Positions 1-6,861 of a stretch of DNA of 20,064 nucleotides are shown here, one piece after another. Below the pieces are notes generated by a model. The model was not told the DNA's origin, did no database searches, and saw only the letters and a program-made list of their open reading frames with translations. Location of the stretch: the NCBI GenBank assembly GCA_946624395.1, contig CAMORY010000033.1:1-20064 (forward strand), given 5' to 3'. Each line of letters begins with the position of its first letter. The stretch's first letter is position 1. Made by a program: the position numbers and the translations under genes. This DNA is from an uncultured Clostridia bacterium (GTDB taxonomy: Bacteria > Bacillota > Clostridia > Christensenellales > Borkfalkiaceae).

Positions 1-632
1 GCGGTACGGGGCGAGGAGTTAGTACGTCGCCCAACGGGTTTTCCCGTTCCCAGACCGTTCGCCCCTGTCCCGATTGCGGCGCCACGGGTAGGAAGATTTT
101 AGACGCCTGCCCCGCCTGTAAGGGCAAGGGCTACACCCGCGCGGCAACGAAGGTGTCGTTAAATATCCCCGCGGGCGCGGATACGGGCAGTTATTTACGG
201 AAAGCGGGCTTTGGCGAAGCGTCAACTAGCGGCGGGCCTGCGGGCGACCTTATCGTGGTAATTAAGGTAGAACCGAGTAAGATTTTCAGGCGCAAGAATT
301 TCGATTTATACGTCAGCGTGCCGATAAGTATCAAGACGGCGGCGCTCGGCGGCAAGGTGAAAGTGCCGCTCATTGACGAAACTATGGAATACACTATTCC
401 CGAAGGTACGCAAAGCGGCAAAGTGTTTTTCGTGCGGGGCAAGGGCATAAAGACTTCGCGCGGGACGGGCGACCTGTATATAGAAACAGTCGTTGAAATT
501 CCGACCAAACTCACGAAAGCGCAAAAGAACGCGCTTTCCGAGTTAGACGAAGAGACGGACATAAAACAATGCCCCAAAATGAAACAGTATTCGGACAATA
601 TGCAGTCGATGTACGGCAAAGACCCCTATTGA
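1..632 (+). CDS. dnaJ: Chaperone protein DnaJ, C-terminal part (5' truncated by window edge)
   Basis: DnaJ is the Hsp40 co-chaperone that delivers unfolded proteins to DnaK and stimulates its ATPase. Only the C-terminal part is present; the first whole codon is at position 3 and the frame is open to the left edge. Visible in order are the GTG tail of the second zinc-finger repeat, then the third and fourth CxxCxGxG-type repeats (CPDCGATG and CPACKGKG). The substrate-binding beta domains follow, with the family hallmarks IPAGADTG, PAGDL, AALGG and GKGIKTSRGTGDLY. The J domain and Gly/Phe linker lie outside the window. The gene stops 4 bases before prmA, which suggests co-transcription. A dnaJ-prmA junction is common in Firmicutes and implies hrcA-grpE-dnaK lie to the left (inference). 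Identification is secure. Confidence 0.95.
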   Translation, partial: GTGRGVSTSPNGFSRSQTVRPCPDCGATGRKILDACPACKGKGYTRAATKVSLNIPAGADTGSYLRKAGFGEASTSGGPAGDLIVVIKVEPSKIFRRKNFDLYVSVPISIKTAALGGKVKVPLIDETMEYTIPEGTQSGKVFFVRGKGIKTSRGTGDLYIETVVEIPTKLTKAQKNALSELDEETDIKQCPKMKQYSDNMQSMYGKDPY

Positions 633-636
633 TAAT

Positions 637-1572
637 ATGAAAGACTATATTGAAATTTCGGTAAAAACAACTCATTTGGGTTCGGAACTCGTGGCGGACG
701 CGCTGTCTGAATTGTCGGACGGAGGGGTTTCCGTTTCCGACGTTCAGGACGTAATAGACCTTGAAAATTCGGGCAAGAACTGGGATTACGCCGAAGAGAG
801 CGTTTACGCGAAAGATAAAACCGTGGTCGTTAAATGCTACGTTAAAATTTCCGAAAAAACCCGAAAACTTGCGGACGTTTCCCGCGCGCTTAAAAGTTTA
901 AAAGAAAATTCGCCCTTCGATTTGGGCGAACTTACCGTTTCGGAAACGGAAGTGGACGGCGAAGAGTGGCGGGAAAAGTGGAAGGAAAATTTTAAGCCCA
1001 TACGTATAGATAAAATCGTTATAGTTCCCGAGTGGATGGAATACACGCCGCAAGCGCACGAGAAAACAGTTGTTATCGGTTCTAATATGGCGTTCGGCAC
1101 GGGCGAGCACGAAACCACTTCTATGTGCGTGGAATTGTTGCAAAAATACGTCGATAAAAACGACACGGTGATAGACGTAGGCACGGGTAGCGGCATTTTA
1201 GGCATAGCCGCCGCAAAACTCGGCGCTAAAAACGTTATTATGACCGATATTGACGAGTGCGCCATTACCGCTTCCGAGCAGAACATAAAATTAAACGGCG
1301 TTAAAAACGCCAAGGTGTACTTAAAAAATCTGCTGGACGATAACACCGTTAAAGGCGACGTGATTGTCGCGAACATTATGGCGGAAGTTTTAATCGCGTT
1401 CGCCGCGGGGCTTAAAAGCAACTTAAAATCGGGTGGCAGAGTTATTCTTTCGGGTATTTTAACCGATAGATTAGATAAAGTAATCGCGGCGTACAAGGCG
1501 CAGGGCTTTACCCTTATCGATACCGAAATAAAGGGCGAGTGGGCTGCGATAGCGCTTAAAGGTGAAAAATAA
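637..1572 (+). CDS. prmA: Ribosomal protein L11 methyltransferase PrmA
   Basis: PrmA trimethylates ribosomal protein L11 using S-adenosylmethionine in the cytoplasm. The 311-residue length is normal for the family. The N-terminal substrate-recognition domain is followed by AFGTGEHETT (about residue 152), the SAM-binding motif DVGTGSG (about 181-187) and the NIMAEVL motif (about 246) that corresponds to the NPPY-like catalytic loop of PrmA. The ATG at 637 lies just after the dnaJ stop and has no strong ribosome binding site, so translation is probably coupled to dnaJ. The stop overlaps the mtaB start by one base (TAATG). In many Clostridia rsmE lies between prmA and mtaB; it is absent here. 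Confidence 0.95.
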   Translation: MKDYIEISVKTTHLGSELVADALSELSDGGVSVSDVQDVIDLENSGKNWDYAEESVYAKDKTVVVKCYVKISEKTRKLADVSRALKSLKENSPFDLGELTVSETEVDGEEWREKWKENFKPIRIDKIVIVPEWMEYTPQAHEKTVVIGSNMAFGTGEHETTSMCVELLQKYVDKNDTVIDVGTGSGILGIAAAKLGAKNVIMTDIDECAITASEQNIKLNGVKNAKVYLKNLLDDNTVKGDVIVANIMAEVLIAFAAGLKSNLKSGGRVILSGILTDRLDKVIAAYKAQGFTLIDTEIKGEWAAIALKGEK

Positions 1573-2810
1573 TGAAAGCGGTGGTCTTTACGCTCGGCTG
1601 TAAGGTAAACGAGTGCGAAAGCGAATCGCTTATCGCTGGAATAAAAGAGCGCGGAAACGAAGTTTCCGACAAACTCGAAAAAGCCGATTTATACATAATA
1701 AACACCTGCGCGATAACTGCCGAAGCGGAAAAAAAGTCCCGCCAAACGGCAAGCAGAATAAAAAAACTTAATCCCAGCGCAAAAGTTGTGTTTACAGGTT
1801 GCGCGGCGGAAAAGGATTATAAAGCGTTTGCCGATAAATCGTCCGCATACCTTATAACGGGCGTATTCAATAAGAACAATATTTTAACGGCGCTTGAAAA
1901 GTCGGGCGTTATGATAGCCGAACAAAGCGAAAAGTACGAAGAGTTGCCCGCGCCGCTATCCTTAAAAACCCGCGCGTTTATTAAGGTGCAGGACGGGTGC
2001 AATTCTTTTTGCACTTATTGCATTATTCCGCACCTGCGTGGCAGAAGCCGCAGCCGCGCGCCCGAAAAAGTCCGTAAGGAGATTGACGGGCTAAATTGTT
2101 CGGAAGCGATAATCACGGGCATAAACCTTTCCGACTACCGCTATGGGGAAACGGATTTAGCGGGGCTTATTACAGCGCTTAAAGGCGTAAACGCGCGCAT
2201 ACGGCTTGGTTCTTTGGAAGCGCGGGTTATTGACGACAGACTGCTTACCGCGCTGTCGGATTTAAATAATTTTGCGCCGCACTTTCATTTGTCTTTGCAG
2301 TCGGGCTCAAACGCCGTGCTTAAAAAGATGAACCGCAAATACACGCGTGAAGAGTTTATAGAAAAAGTCGCTTTAATAAGAAAGTATTTCCCGCTTGCGG
2401 GGATTACTACCGATATAATAGCGGGCTTTCCCACGGAAACGGAAGAAGACTTTCTTGGCACGCTTTCGATAATAGACGAAGTAAAGTTTTCGGATATACA
2501 CCCGTTTATTTTCAGTCCGAGAGAGGGTACGCCCGCGTATAAAATGCCCGATTTGCCGCCCGAAATCAAAAAGGAACGGCTTAACCGCCTTTTGGTTGCT
2601 AAAGCGCGCGTTAAAGCGGAGTTCGCGGCGCTTTTGAAAGGAAAAACGGCGGACTTTTTGCCCGAAGAAGTAAAGGACGGGTACACCGAAGGGTATACCG
2701 AAAATTATTTACGGCTTTACGTTAAAGGGGAAATCCCTATCGGGAAAATCGTAAAAGTAAAAGTAGGCGAGAGTTTTAAAGACGGCGCTACCGCCGAAAT
2801 AATAGATTAA
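1572..2810 (+). CDS. mtaB: tRNA t6A37 methylthiotransferase MtaB
   Basis: MtaB is a radical-SAM methylthiotransferase that converts N6-threonylcarbamoyladenosine at tRNA position 37 to its 2-methylthio form. The protein has 412 residues. The N-terminal cluster-binding domain shows three cysteines at about C10 (TLGC), C46 (NTC) and C77 (TGC). The radical-SAM cluster motif CxxxCxxC is at about C143, C147 and C150. A TRAM-like RNA-binding segment occupies roughly the last 60 residues. The opening VVFTLGCKVNECES is characteristic of MtaB; MiaB and RimO are the related alternatives, but the short length and the dnaJ-prmA-HIT neighbours favour MtaB. The start overlaps the prmA stop by one base. Confidence 0.93.
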   Translation: MKAVVFTLGCKVNECESESLIAGIKERGNEVSDKLEKADLYIINTCAITAEAEKKSRQTASRIKKLNPSAKVVFTGCAAEKDYKAFADKSSAYLITGVFNKNNILTALEKSGVMIAEQSEKYEELPAPLSLKTRAFIKVQDGCNSFCTYCIIPHLRGRSRSRAPEKVRKEIDGLNCSEAIITGINLSDYRYGETDLAGLITALKGVNARIRLGSLEARVIDDRLLTALSDLNNFAPHFHLSLQSGSNAVLKKMNRKYTREEFIEKVALIRKYFPLAGITTDIIAGFPTETEEDFLGTLSIIDEVKFSDIHPFIFSPREGTPAYKMPDLPPEIKKERLNRLLVAKARVKAEFAALLKGKTADFLPEEVKDGYTEGYTENYLRLYVKGEIPIGKIVKVKVGESFKDGATAEIID

Positions 2811-2822
2811 AAGGAGAAAATT

Positions 2823-3164
2823 ATGGAAGACTGTTTGTTCTGTAAAATCATCAAGGGCGAAATTCCCGCAACGAAAGTTTACGAAGACGACGATATGGTA
2901 ATCTTTAAGGACATAGACCCTAAAGCCAAAAATCATCATTTATGCGTTCCGAAAAGCCACTTTAAACTGCTTGCCGATATGACGGATAAGCAAAGCGAAA
3001 TGCTACTTAAATGCTTTAAGAAAATACCCACGCTCGTAAAAGAGTTGGAATTAGAGAACGGCTACCGTTTAGTTATCAATCAAGGCGACGACGCGGGGCA
3101 ATCGGTATTCCACTTGCATATTCACATTTTGTCGGGGCAGAAGATGGGCTGGACACCCGCGTAA
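2823..3164 (+). CDS. HIT family (HinT-like) nucleotide hydrolase
   Basis: HIT proteins of this branch are small cytoplasmic nucleoside phosphoramidases or nucleotide hydrolases (HinT type). The 113 residues begin with a CxxC pair (C4 and C7), seen in many bacterial Hint proteins. The protein ends with the histidine-triad signature HLHIHI (H97, H99, H101; H99 is the expected nucleophile by family knowledge), followed by a GQKMGW tail like the usual GGRxMxWPPG. A good ribosome binding site (AAGGAG) precedes the ATG. The gene lies 12 bases after mtaB and is the last of this operon, because a terminator follows. The physiological substrate cannot be told from sequence. Confidence 0.92.
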   Translation: MEDCLFCKIIKGEIPATKVYEDDDMVIFKDIDPKAKNHHLCVPKSHFKLLADMTDKQSEMLLKCFKKIPTLVKELELENGYRLVINQGDDAGQSVFHLHIHILSGQKMGWTPA

Positions 3165-3183
3165 AACTTTGCGACATATTATA

Positions 3184-3206
3184 GGGGGGCGTATCCCCCC
3201 TTTTTT
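3184..3206 (+). terminator. Intrinsic terminator of the dnaJ-prmA-mtaB-HIT operon
   Basis: GGGGGG (3184-3189), a five-base loop and CCCCCC (3195-3200) are followed by TTTTTT and a further T-rich stretch. This is a textbook rho-independent terminator 20 bases after the HIT gene stop. Confidence 0.92.
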
Positions 3207-3216
3207 GTTTTTTAAG

Positions 3217-3245
3217 GAATAAAAATTTTTCAAAGCGCAATACTA
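3217..3245 (+). promoter_or_regulatory. Candidate sigma-F/sigma-G (forespore) promoter of sigG
   Basis: GAATA (3217-3221) and AATACTA (3239-3245) are separated by 17 bases. This fits the Bacillus sigma-G consensus (GHATR, 17-18 bases, CATNHTA) in 11 of 12 defined positions or fewer, depending on how the degenerate positions are counted; the one mismatch is the leading C of the -10. The expected start point near 3252 lies 20-odd bases before the AAAGGAGGG ribosome binding site. In Bacillus subtilis, sigG is transcribed by sigma-F and then by sigma-G itself, so the pattern makes biological sense. It was found by eye in AT-rich DNA, so it remains a candidate. Confidence 0.45.
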
Positions 3246-3284
3246 AAATAACCTTTCCTTTTCGCGGTACATAAAGGAGGGTTT

Positions 3285-4055
3285 ATGGCAAGTAAAGTAG
3301 TAATCTGCGGGATAAATACCGCAACGCTTCCGAAAATCACGGAAAAGCAGTCCGTGGAAATGTTGAATAAAATAGCCGCGGGCGATAAGAACGCGCGGGA
3401 AGAATTTATTATCGCGAATATGCGGCTTGTGCTGTCCGTTATAAAGCGGTTCTGGCGCAAAAACAATTCCGACGATATGTTTCAGGCGGGCATGACGGGG
3501 TTAATAAAGGCGATAGATAATTTCGACCCTAAATTTCAGGTCAAATTTTCCACATACGCCGTGCCTATGATAATCGGGGAAATCAAGCGGTATTTAAGGG
3601 ACGGCAATTCTTTGAGAATAGCGCGTTCCATACGCGACAAGGCGTATAAAATTTTGCAGACCCGCACGGAGATAGAGAAAAAGGACGAAGAAGCGACTTT
3701 GGAACGCATCGCTGACGAAATGCAGGTAAAACTTTCAGAAGTGGTGTACTGTTTAGACGCTATATCTGACAACGTTTCGCTTTACGACCCTGTGTATAAT
3801 AAAAACGGCGACGAACTGCTTTTAATGGACAGTATAGGCGACAACCGCAATACCGAAGAAAACTGGTCTGACAAGGTGGCGATAGACAGCGCTTTGAACC
3901 TTTTGGAACAGCGGGAAAGAAATATCATTTATTTAAGATATTTCGAAGGCAAAACGCAGACGGAGATATCGGAAGCGGTAGGCATTTCCCAAGCGCAGGT
4001 ATCGCGCCTTGAAAAAAACGCACTTTCCTATATAAAGAACTCTTTAAAAGCATAA
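3285..4055 (+). CDS. sigG: RNA polymerase sporulation sigma factor SigG
   Basis: SigG directs late transcription in the forespore after engulfment. The 256-residue protein carries the SigG-specific N-terminus (KVVICGINTATLP resembles the Bacillus KVEICGVDTSKLP). Region 2 follows, with RLVLSVIKRF, the DDMFQAGMTGLIKAIDNFD core-binding and -10 segment, and KFSTYAVPMIIGEIKRYLRD. Region 3 and region 4 follow, the latter with the helix-turn-helix TQTEISEAVGISQAQVSRLE. SigF is the closest alternative, but the N-terminal peptide and overall match favour SigG. A strong ribosome binding site (AAAGGAGGG) fixes the ATG at 3285. The gene stands alone between two terminators. In many relatives sigG is next to sigE and followed by a ylmC-type gene; only the latter holds here. 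Confidence 0.93.
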   Translation: MASKVVICGINTATLPKITEKQSVEMLNKIAAGDKNAREEFIIANMRLVLSVIKRFWRKNNSDDMFQAGMTGLIKAIDNFDPKFQVKFSTYAVPMIIGEIKRYLRDGNSLRIARSIRDKAYKILQTRTEIEKKDEEATLERIADEMQVKLSEVVYCLDAISDNVSLYDPVYNKNGDELLLMDSIGDNRNTEENWSDKVAIDSALNLLEQRERNIIYLRYFEGKTQTEISEAVGISQAQVSRLEKNALSYIKNSLKA

Positions 4056-4078
4056 ACCGAATCAAAAAAATAAAATTA

Positions 4079-4111
4079 CCGCCCCCGCGCTTGACTAAAG
4101 CGCGGGGGCGG
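4079..4111 (+). terminator. Strong GC-rich hairpin after sigG
   Basis: A perfect 14-bp stem is formed by 4079-4092 and 4098-4111 with a five-base loop (GACTA). The right side is followed by only a short, broken T-run, while an A-rich tract precedes it. It probably acts as the sigG terminator. Confidence 0.8.
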
Positions 4112-4143
4112 CGTTTATAAATAAGTAATTTTTCCGCGCGGTA

Positions 4144-4171
4144 ATACGGACAAACCGTTTCGGCATAAAAT
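4144..4171 (+). promoter_or_regulatory. Candidate sigma-E promoter of the ylmC-like gene
   Basis: ATA (4144-4146), 17 bases, then CATAAAAT (4164-4171) resembles the Bacillus sigma-E consensus (ATA, 16-18 bases, CATACAMT). The same CATAAAAT box occurs upstream of spoIIID in this window. The predicted start point falls at or next to the ATG at 4177, so the transcript would have almost no leader. Confidence 0.4.
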
Positions 4172-4176
4172 ACACT

Positions 4177-4662
4177 ATGATATTATCGTATAAAGAACTC
4201 AAAAAGCGCGACGTGGTAAATATCGCGGACGGCAGGTCTTTCGGGAAACTTACCGATTTGAAACTTGATTTTCCGTGCGGAGTGCTTAAAGGCATAGTCG
4301 TTTGCGACAGAAAGCGCGGCGGGCTTTTGGGGCTGTGGTGTAAAAACGAGATTTTTATAGACGAGAAACATATAATCAGGATAGGTGGGGACGTGATACT
4401 CGTAAACTTAAAAAATTCCGACACGGTAATGCCGTCCGTCGTGGATATAAACGCCAAAAACGGCAAAAGTGCCGCTTTTCCGCCGCAGAAAAAACCTTCG
4501 CCCTGTCCGCCGAAACCGCCATGTCCGCCGTGCGGTAAACCCGCGCCGCTTTCTCCACCCAAACCGCCTTGCCCGCCACCGCCGCAGATTGCGCCTTGCG
4601 ATTTTACGGAAAACGCTGAAGAATACGGAGAAGACGTTCGGATAGACTTTGAAGATTATTAA
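4177..4662 (+). CDS. YlmC/YmxH-family PRC-barrel sporulation protein with Pro/Cys-rich tail
   Basis: Residues 1 to about 80 form a PRC-barrel-like domain matching the YlmC/YmxH family (start MILSYKELKKRDVVNIADG, then GKLTDLKLD and a closing IIRIGGDVILV). Members are often encoded next to sigG in spore formers, but their molecular role is not settled. Most family members are about 80-90 residues; this one has 161. The extra C-terminal part (from about residue 95) is dominated by proline and cysteine, with repeated PPCPP, PPKPPCPP and GKPAP blocks and five cysteines in about 37 residues, then an acidic end. The start is fixed by alignment to the family N-terminus, although no convincing ribosome binding site precedes it. 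The tail could be a cross-linking or surface-exposed segment (inference). Confidence 0.8.
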   Translation: MILSYKELKKRDVVNIADGRSFGKLTDLKLDFPCGVLKGIVVCDRKRGGLLGLWCKNEIFIDEKHIIRIGGDVILVNLKNSDTVMPSVVDINAKNGKSAAFPPQKKPSPCPPKPPCPPCGKPAPLSPPKPPCPPPPQIAPCDFTENAEEYGEDVRIDFEDY

Positions 4663-4691
4663 GCCGCGGGCGGTAAATTTTGATAAAAGCC

Positions 4692-4720
4692 TTGAAAACG
4701 CGCCGAAATTGTTGTATCAT
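4692..4720 (+). promoter_or_regulatory. Sigma-A-type promoter candidate for the sugar kinase operon
   Basis: TTGAAA (4692-4697), a 17-base spacer and TATCAT (4715-4720) lie about 70 bases before the ATG at 4791. The spacing is ideal and each hexamer differs from consensus at one position. Confidence 0.55.
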
Positions 4721-4736
4721 AGTTTCGGGCGTTTTT
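4695..4736 (+). terminator. Probable terminator after the ylmC-like gene, overlapping a promoter
   Basis: AAAACGC plus CCGAAA (4695-4708, with one bulged G at 4702) pairs with TTTCGG plus GCGTTTT (4723-4735), and the right arm ends in a T-run. The 14-base loop is long for a terminator. The hairpin overlaps the promoter at 4692-4720. Confidence 0.55.
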
Positions 4737-4790
4737 AATTTGTACCCGATTTGAATTTTTCAAATAAAAACGCCTTTACGGAGATAATTT

Positions 4791-5717
4791 ATGATACTTA
4801 CCGTATGCCCGAATCCGAGCATAGACTGCACAATCGAACTTGAAAGCCTTAACGTAGGTATGCTTAACCGCATACAGGGGAAAGTGGAAACCTATTCGGG
4901 CAAAGCGCTTAACGTGGCGATAGGCGTAAGCCGTTTAGGTGAAGCCTGCACCGCCACGGGCTTTATGTTCGAAAACCAGAAGCGCACGTTCGAGCACGTG
5001 CTTACGAAAGAAGGTATAAAGTGCGATTTCGTTTCCTGCGAAGGCGACACGCGTGTAAACTATAAGATAATAGACAAAAAATCAATGCTTACCGAGATAA
5101 ACGACGTTGGCGAAGAAGTGAACCTTGATAAACAGGCGCAACTTGTGGAAAAGACTAAAGCCTTGTCAGCGGACGCCGATATAGTAGTTATGAGCGGCAG
5201 TCTGCCGAAAGGCGTTGCGCCCGAATTTTACGCAGAAGTTATAAAAAACCTGTCGCCGCGGGTGAAAGTTGTGGTGGACGCCGAAAAGACGAATATGCTT
5301 GCCGCCCTTTCCGCGCGAGAACTGTTTATGGTAAAACCCAACGTGAAAGAACTCGAAAACTTTTCGGGCGTACAGATAAGAAAACTTACCGACGTATTAA
5401 AAGCGTCCGAAGCGTATTTTGAAAAGGGCGTTAAATACGTGTTGGCGTCTCTCGGCACGGAAGGCGCGGTTTTAACCGACGGTACGGACAGTTTTTACTG
5501 TAAAAGCGCGTCGGTCGCGGTAAATTCCACCGTCGGCGCGGGGGACAGTATGGTCGCCGCCGCGTGCGTGGGGGTATATAACGGCGTGCCTATGCGTGAG
5601 ATTTTAAAAGAAGCGGTAGCCGCGGGAACTGCCGCCGTAACGACCAGCGGAACTAATCTTTTCTATAAAGACAAATACAACGAAATTTATTCTAAATTAC
5701 AGACGGAAAGATTATAA
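4791..5717 (+). CDS. 1-phosphofructokinase family sugar kinase (PfkB superfamily)
   Basis: This is a ribokinase/PfkB-type kinase of the 1-phosphofructokinase/tagatose-6-phosphate kinase branch (FruK/LacC-like). It would phosphorylate a sugar phosphate with ATP in the cytoplasm. The 308-residue length is normal. The N-terminus TVCPNPSIDCTIEL and the GKALNVAIGVSRLG segment match the substrate-binding signature of this branch; VMSGSLPKGV and VKPNVKELENFSG follow. The ATP-site motif VGAGDSM contains the expected catalytic base D252. No fructose PTS or FruR-like regulator is adjacent, so the true substrate (fructose 1-phosphate or tagatose 6-phosphate) is undecided. It probably forms an operon with the acyltransferase 32 bases downstream. 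Confidence 0.88.
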   Translation: MILTVCPNPSIDCTIELESLNVGMLNRIQGKVETYSGKALNVAIGVSRLGEACTATGFMFENQKRTFEHVLTKEGIKCDFVSCEGDTRVNYKIIDKKSMLTEINDVGEEVNLDKQAQLVEKTKALSADADIVVMSGSLPKGVAPEFYAEVIKNLSPRVKVVVDAEKTNMLAALSARELFMVKPNVKELENFSGVQIRKLTDVLKASEAYFEKGVKYVLASLGTEGAVLTDGTDSFYCKSASVAVNSTVGAGDSMVAAACVGVYNGVPMREILKEAVAAGTAAVTTSGTNLFYKDKYNEIYSKLQTERL

Positions 5718-5749
5718 CGGGCGGTAAAAGGTTTTAATAAGGATAAAGT

Positions 5750-6484
5750 ATGATAGCGTTATACGTGGCTTTGGGGATAATTTGCGGAATTTTGGGCGTT
5801 CTTATATTGCACGTCCTGTTTTTGTTCGCGCTGTCGCTCTTTGTTAGGAATAAAGAATACTCAAAAGCCAGCCGTTTTTACCGTTCGGTAATTACCTATC
5901 ATATGCGGCTTATACTGTTCTTTTCACGCGTAAAGGTGGTGGTATCGGGCAAGGAAAAACTTGCCGCCGTTAAGGACAAGTTTCTTTTAGTCGGCAATCA
6001 CCGTTCCGATTTTGACCCGATTATTACAGCGATAGGCTTAAAACTCAAAGAGTTTGCCTTTATTTCCAAGCCGGAAAACTTTAAAATTCCGTTTCTCGGC
6101 AAAATTGCGAAGAAATGTCTTTATTTACCGATAGACAGAGATAACCCACGGAACGCCATAAAAACTATAGTCCGTGCGGCGGAACTCATTAAAAACGGCA
6201 CGGCGTCTTACGGCGTATACCCCGAAGGCACTAGAAGCAAAAGCGTAAATATACTGCCTTTCCACGACGGGGTGTTTAAAATCGCCCAAAAGGCGGAAGC
6301 ACCCGTCGTAGTAGTCGGAGTACGGGGTTCTGAAAAGGTGCACGAAAACGCGCCGTGGAAAAGGACGGTGGTTTACTTGGACGTTTTAGAAGTTATAGAC
6401 GCGGAAACGGCAACCGTGCTTTCTTCGCACGAACTTAGTGAGCGTGCGCGGGAAAAGATTGCGGCGGCGACGGAAGGGAAATAG
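5750..6484 (+). CDS. plsC: PlsC-like lysophospholipid acyltransferase (1-acyl-sn-glycerol-3-phosphate acyltransferase family)
   Basis: The protein likely transfers an acyl chain to lysophosphatidic acid at the membrane to form phosphatidic acid. The 244 residues start with a hydrophobic membrane segment (about residues 2-31). The acyltransferase HX4D motif is NHRSDFD, with H84 and D89. The substrate-phosphate-binding motif is YPEGTRS, with E159, G160, T161 and R162. A ribosome binding site (AAGGAT) precedes the ATG, and the gene is close behind the sugar kinase. Related acyltransferases with other substrates cannot be excluded. Confidence 0.88.
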   Translation: MIALYVALGIICGILGVLILHVLFLFALSLFVRNKEYSKASRFYRSVITYHMRLILFFSRVKVVVSGKEKLAAVKDKFLLVGNHRSDFDPIITAIGLKLKEFAFISKPENFKIPFLGKIAKKCLYLPIDRDNPRNAIKTIVRAAELIKNGTASYGVYPEGTRSKSVNILPFHDGVFKIAQKAEAPVVVVGVRGSEKVHENAPWKRTVVYLDVLEVIDAETATVLSSHELSERAREKIAAATEGK

Positions 6485-6499
6485 CCGTCGAAAAACGGT

Positions 6500-6526
6500 A
6501 TATACTGAAAGATAAACGCATAAAAT
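6500..6526 (+). promoter_or_regulatory. Candidate sigma-E promoter of spoIIID
   Basis: ATA (6500-6502), within GGTATATA, is followed after 16 bases by CATAAAAT (6519-6526). This matches the Bacillus sigma-E pattern. In B. subtilis, spoIIID is a sigma-E target, which supports the reading. The predicted start is near 6534, with the ATG at 6558. Confidence 0.55.
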
Positions 6527-6557
6527 GTATTATTCTTTTAATTCGGGGGATAATACA

Positions 6558-6818
6558 ATGCGTGAAGACCTTATCGACAGGGTGCTTAAAGAGGCGCAGT
6601 ATATTGCCGAAACGGGCGCAACCGTACGGGACGCGGCGAAAGTTTTTCATTTTTCCAAATCTACGGTACATAAAGACGTGTCCGAACGGCTGTATTTTAT
6701 CGACAGGGCGCTGTTTAATAAAGTAAAAAAAGTTCTGCGTAAAAATCTTGATGAACGACATATCCGCGGCGGGCTTGCCACGCGCGAGAAATATTTAAAA
6801 GCGCAAAATAAAGCCTGA
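6558..6818 (+). CDS. spoIIID: Mother-cell sporulation transcription regulator SpoIIID
   Basis: SpoIIID is a small DNA-binding protein that activates and represses sigma-E and sigma-K genes in the mother cell during spore formation. The 86-residue form (MREDLIDRVLKEAQYIAE...) matches the family over its whole length. It includes the helix-turn-helix TVRDAAKVFHFSKSTVHKD and the C-terminal basic signature RHIRGGLATREKY. I chose ATG 6558 rather than the in-frame ATG at 6525. GGGGGA lies about 8 bases upstream of 6558, known SpoIIID proteins start there, and 6525 lies inside the putative -10 box. The gene is monocistronic; the next promoter begins 10 bases after its stop. Confidence 0.92.
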   Translation: MREDLIDRVLKEAQYIAETGATVRDAAKVFHFSKSTVHKDVSERLYFIDRALFNKVKKVLRKNLDERHIRGGLATREKYLKAQNKA

Positions 6819-6827
6819 TTTTTTTAT

Positions 6828-6856
6828 TTGACTTTCGCGCTTTATTATGTTAAAAT
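6828..6856 (+). promoter_or_regulatory. Strong sigma-A promoter of the leader RNA and ABC importer
   Basis: TTGACT (6828-6833), a 17-base spacer ending in TGT (extended -10), and TAAAAT (6851-6856) form a near-consensus promoter. Transcription would start near 6862, more than 150 bases before the first gene, leaving a long leader. Confidence 0.75.
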
Positions 6857-6861
6857 AAAGA

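Noticed and set aside
6525..6557. Longer SpoIIID starting at ATG 6525
   Set aside because: That ATG lies within the candidate -10 box, lacks a ribosome binding site, and known SpoIIID proteins begin at the later start.
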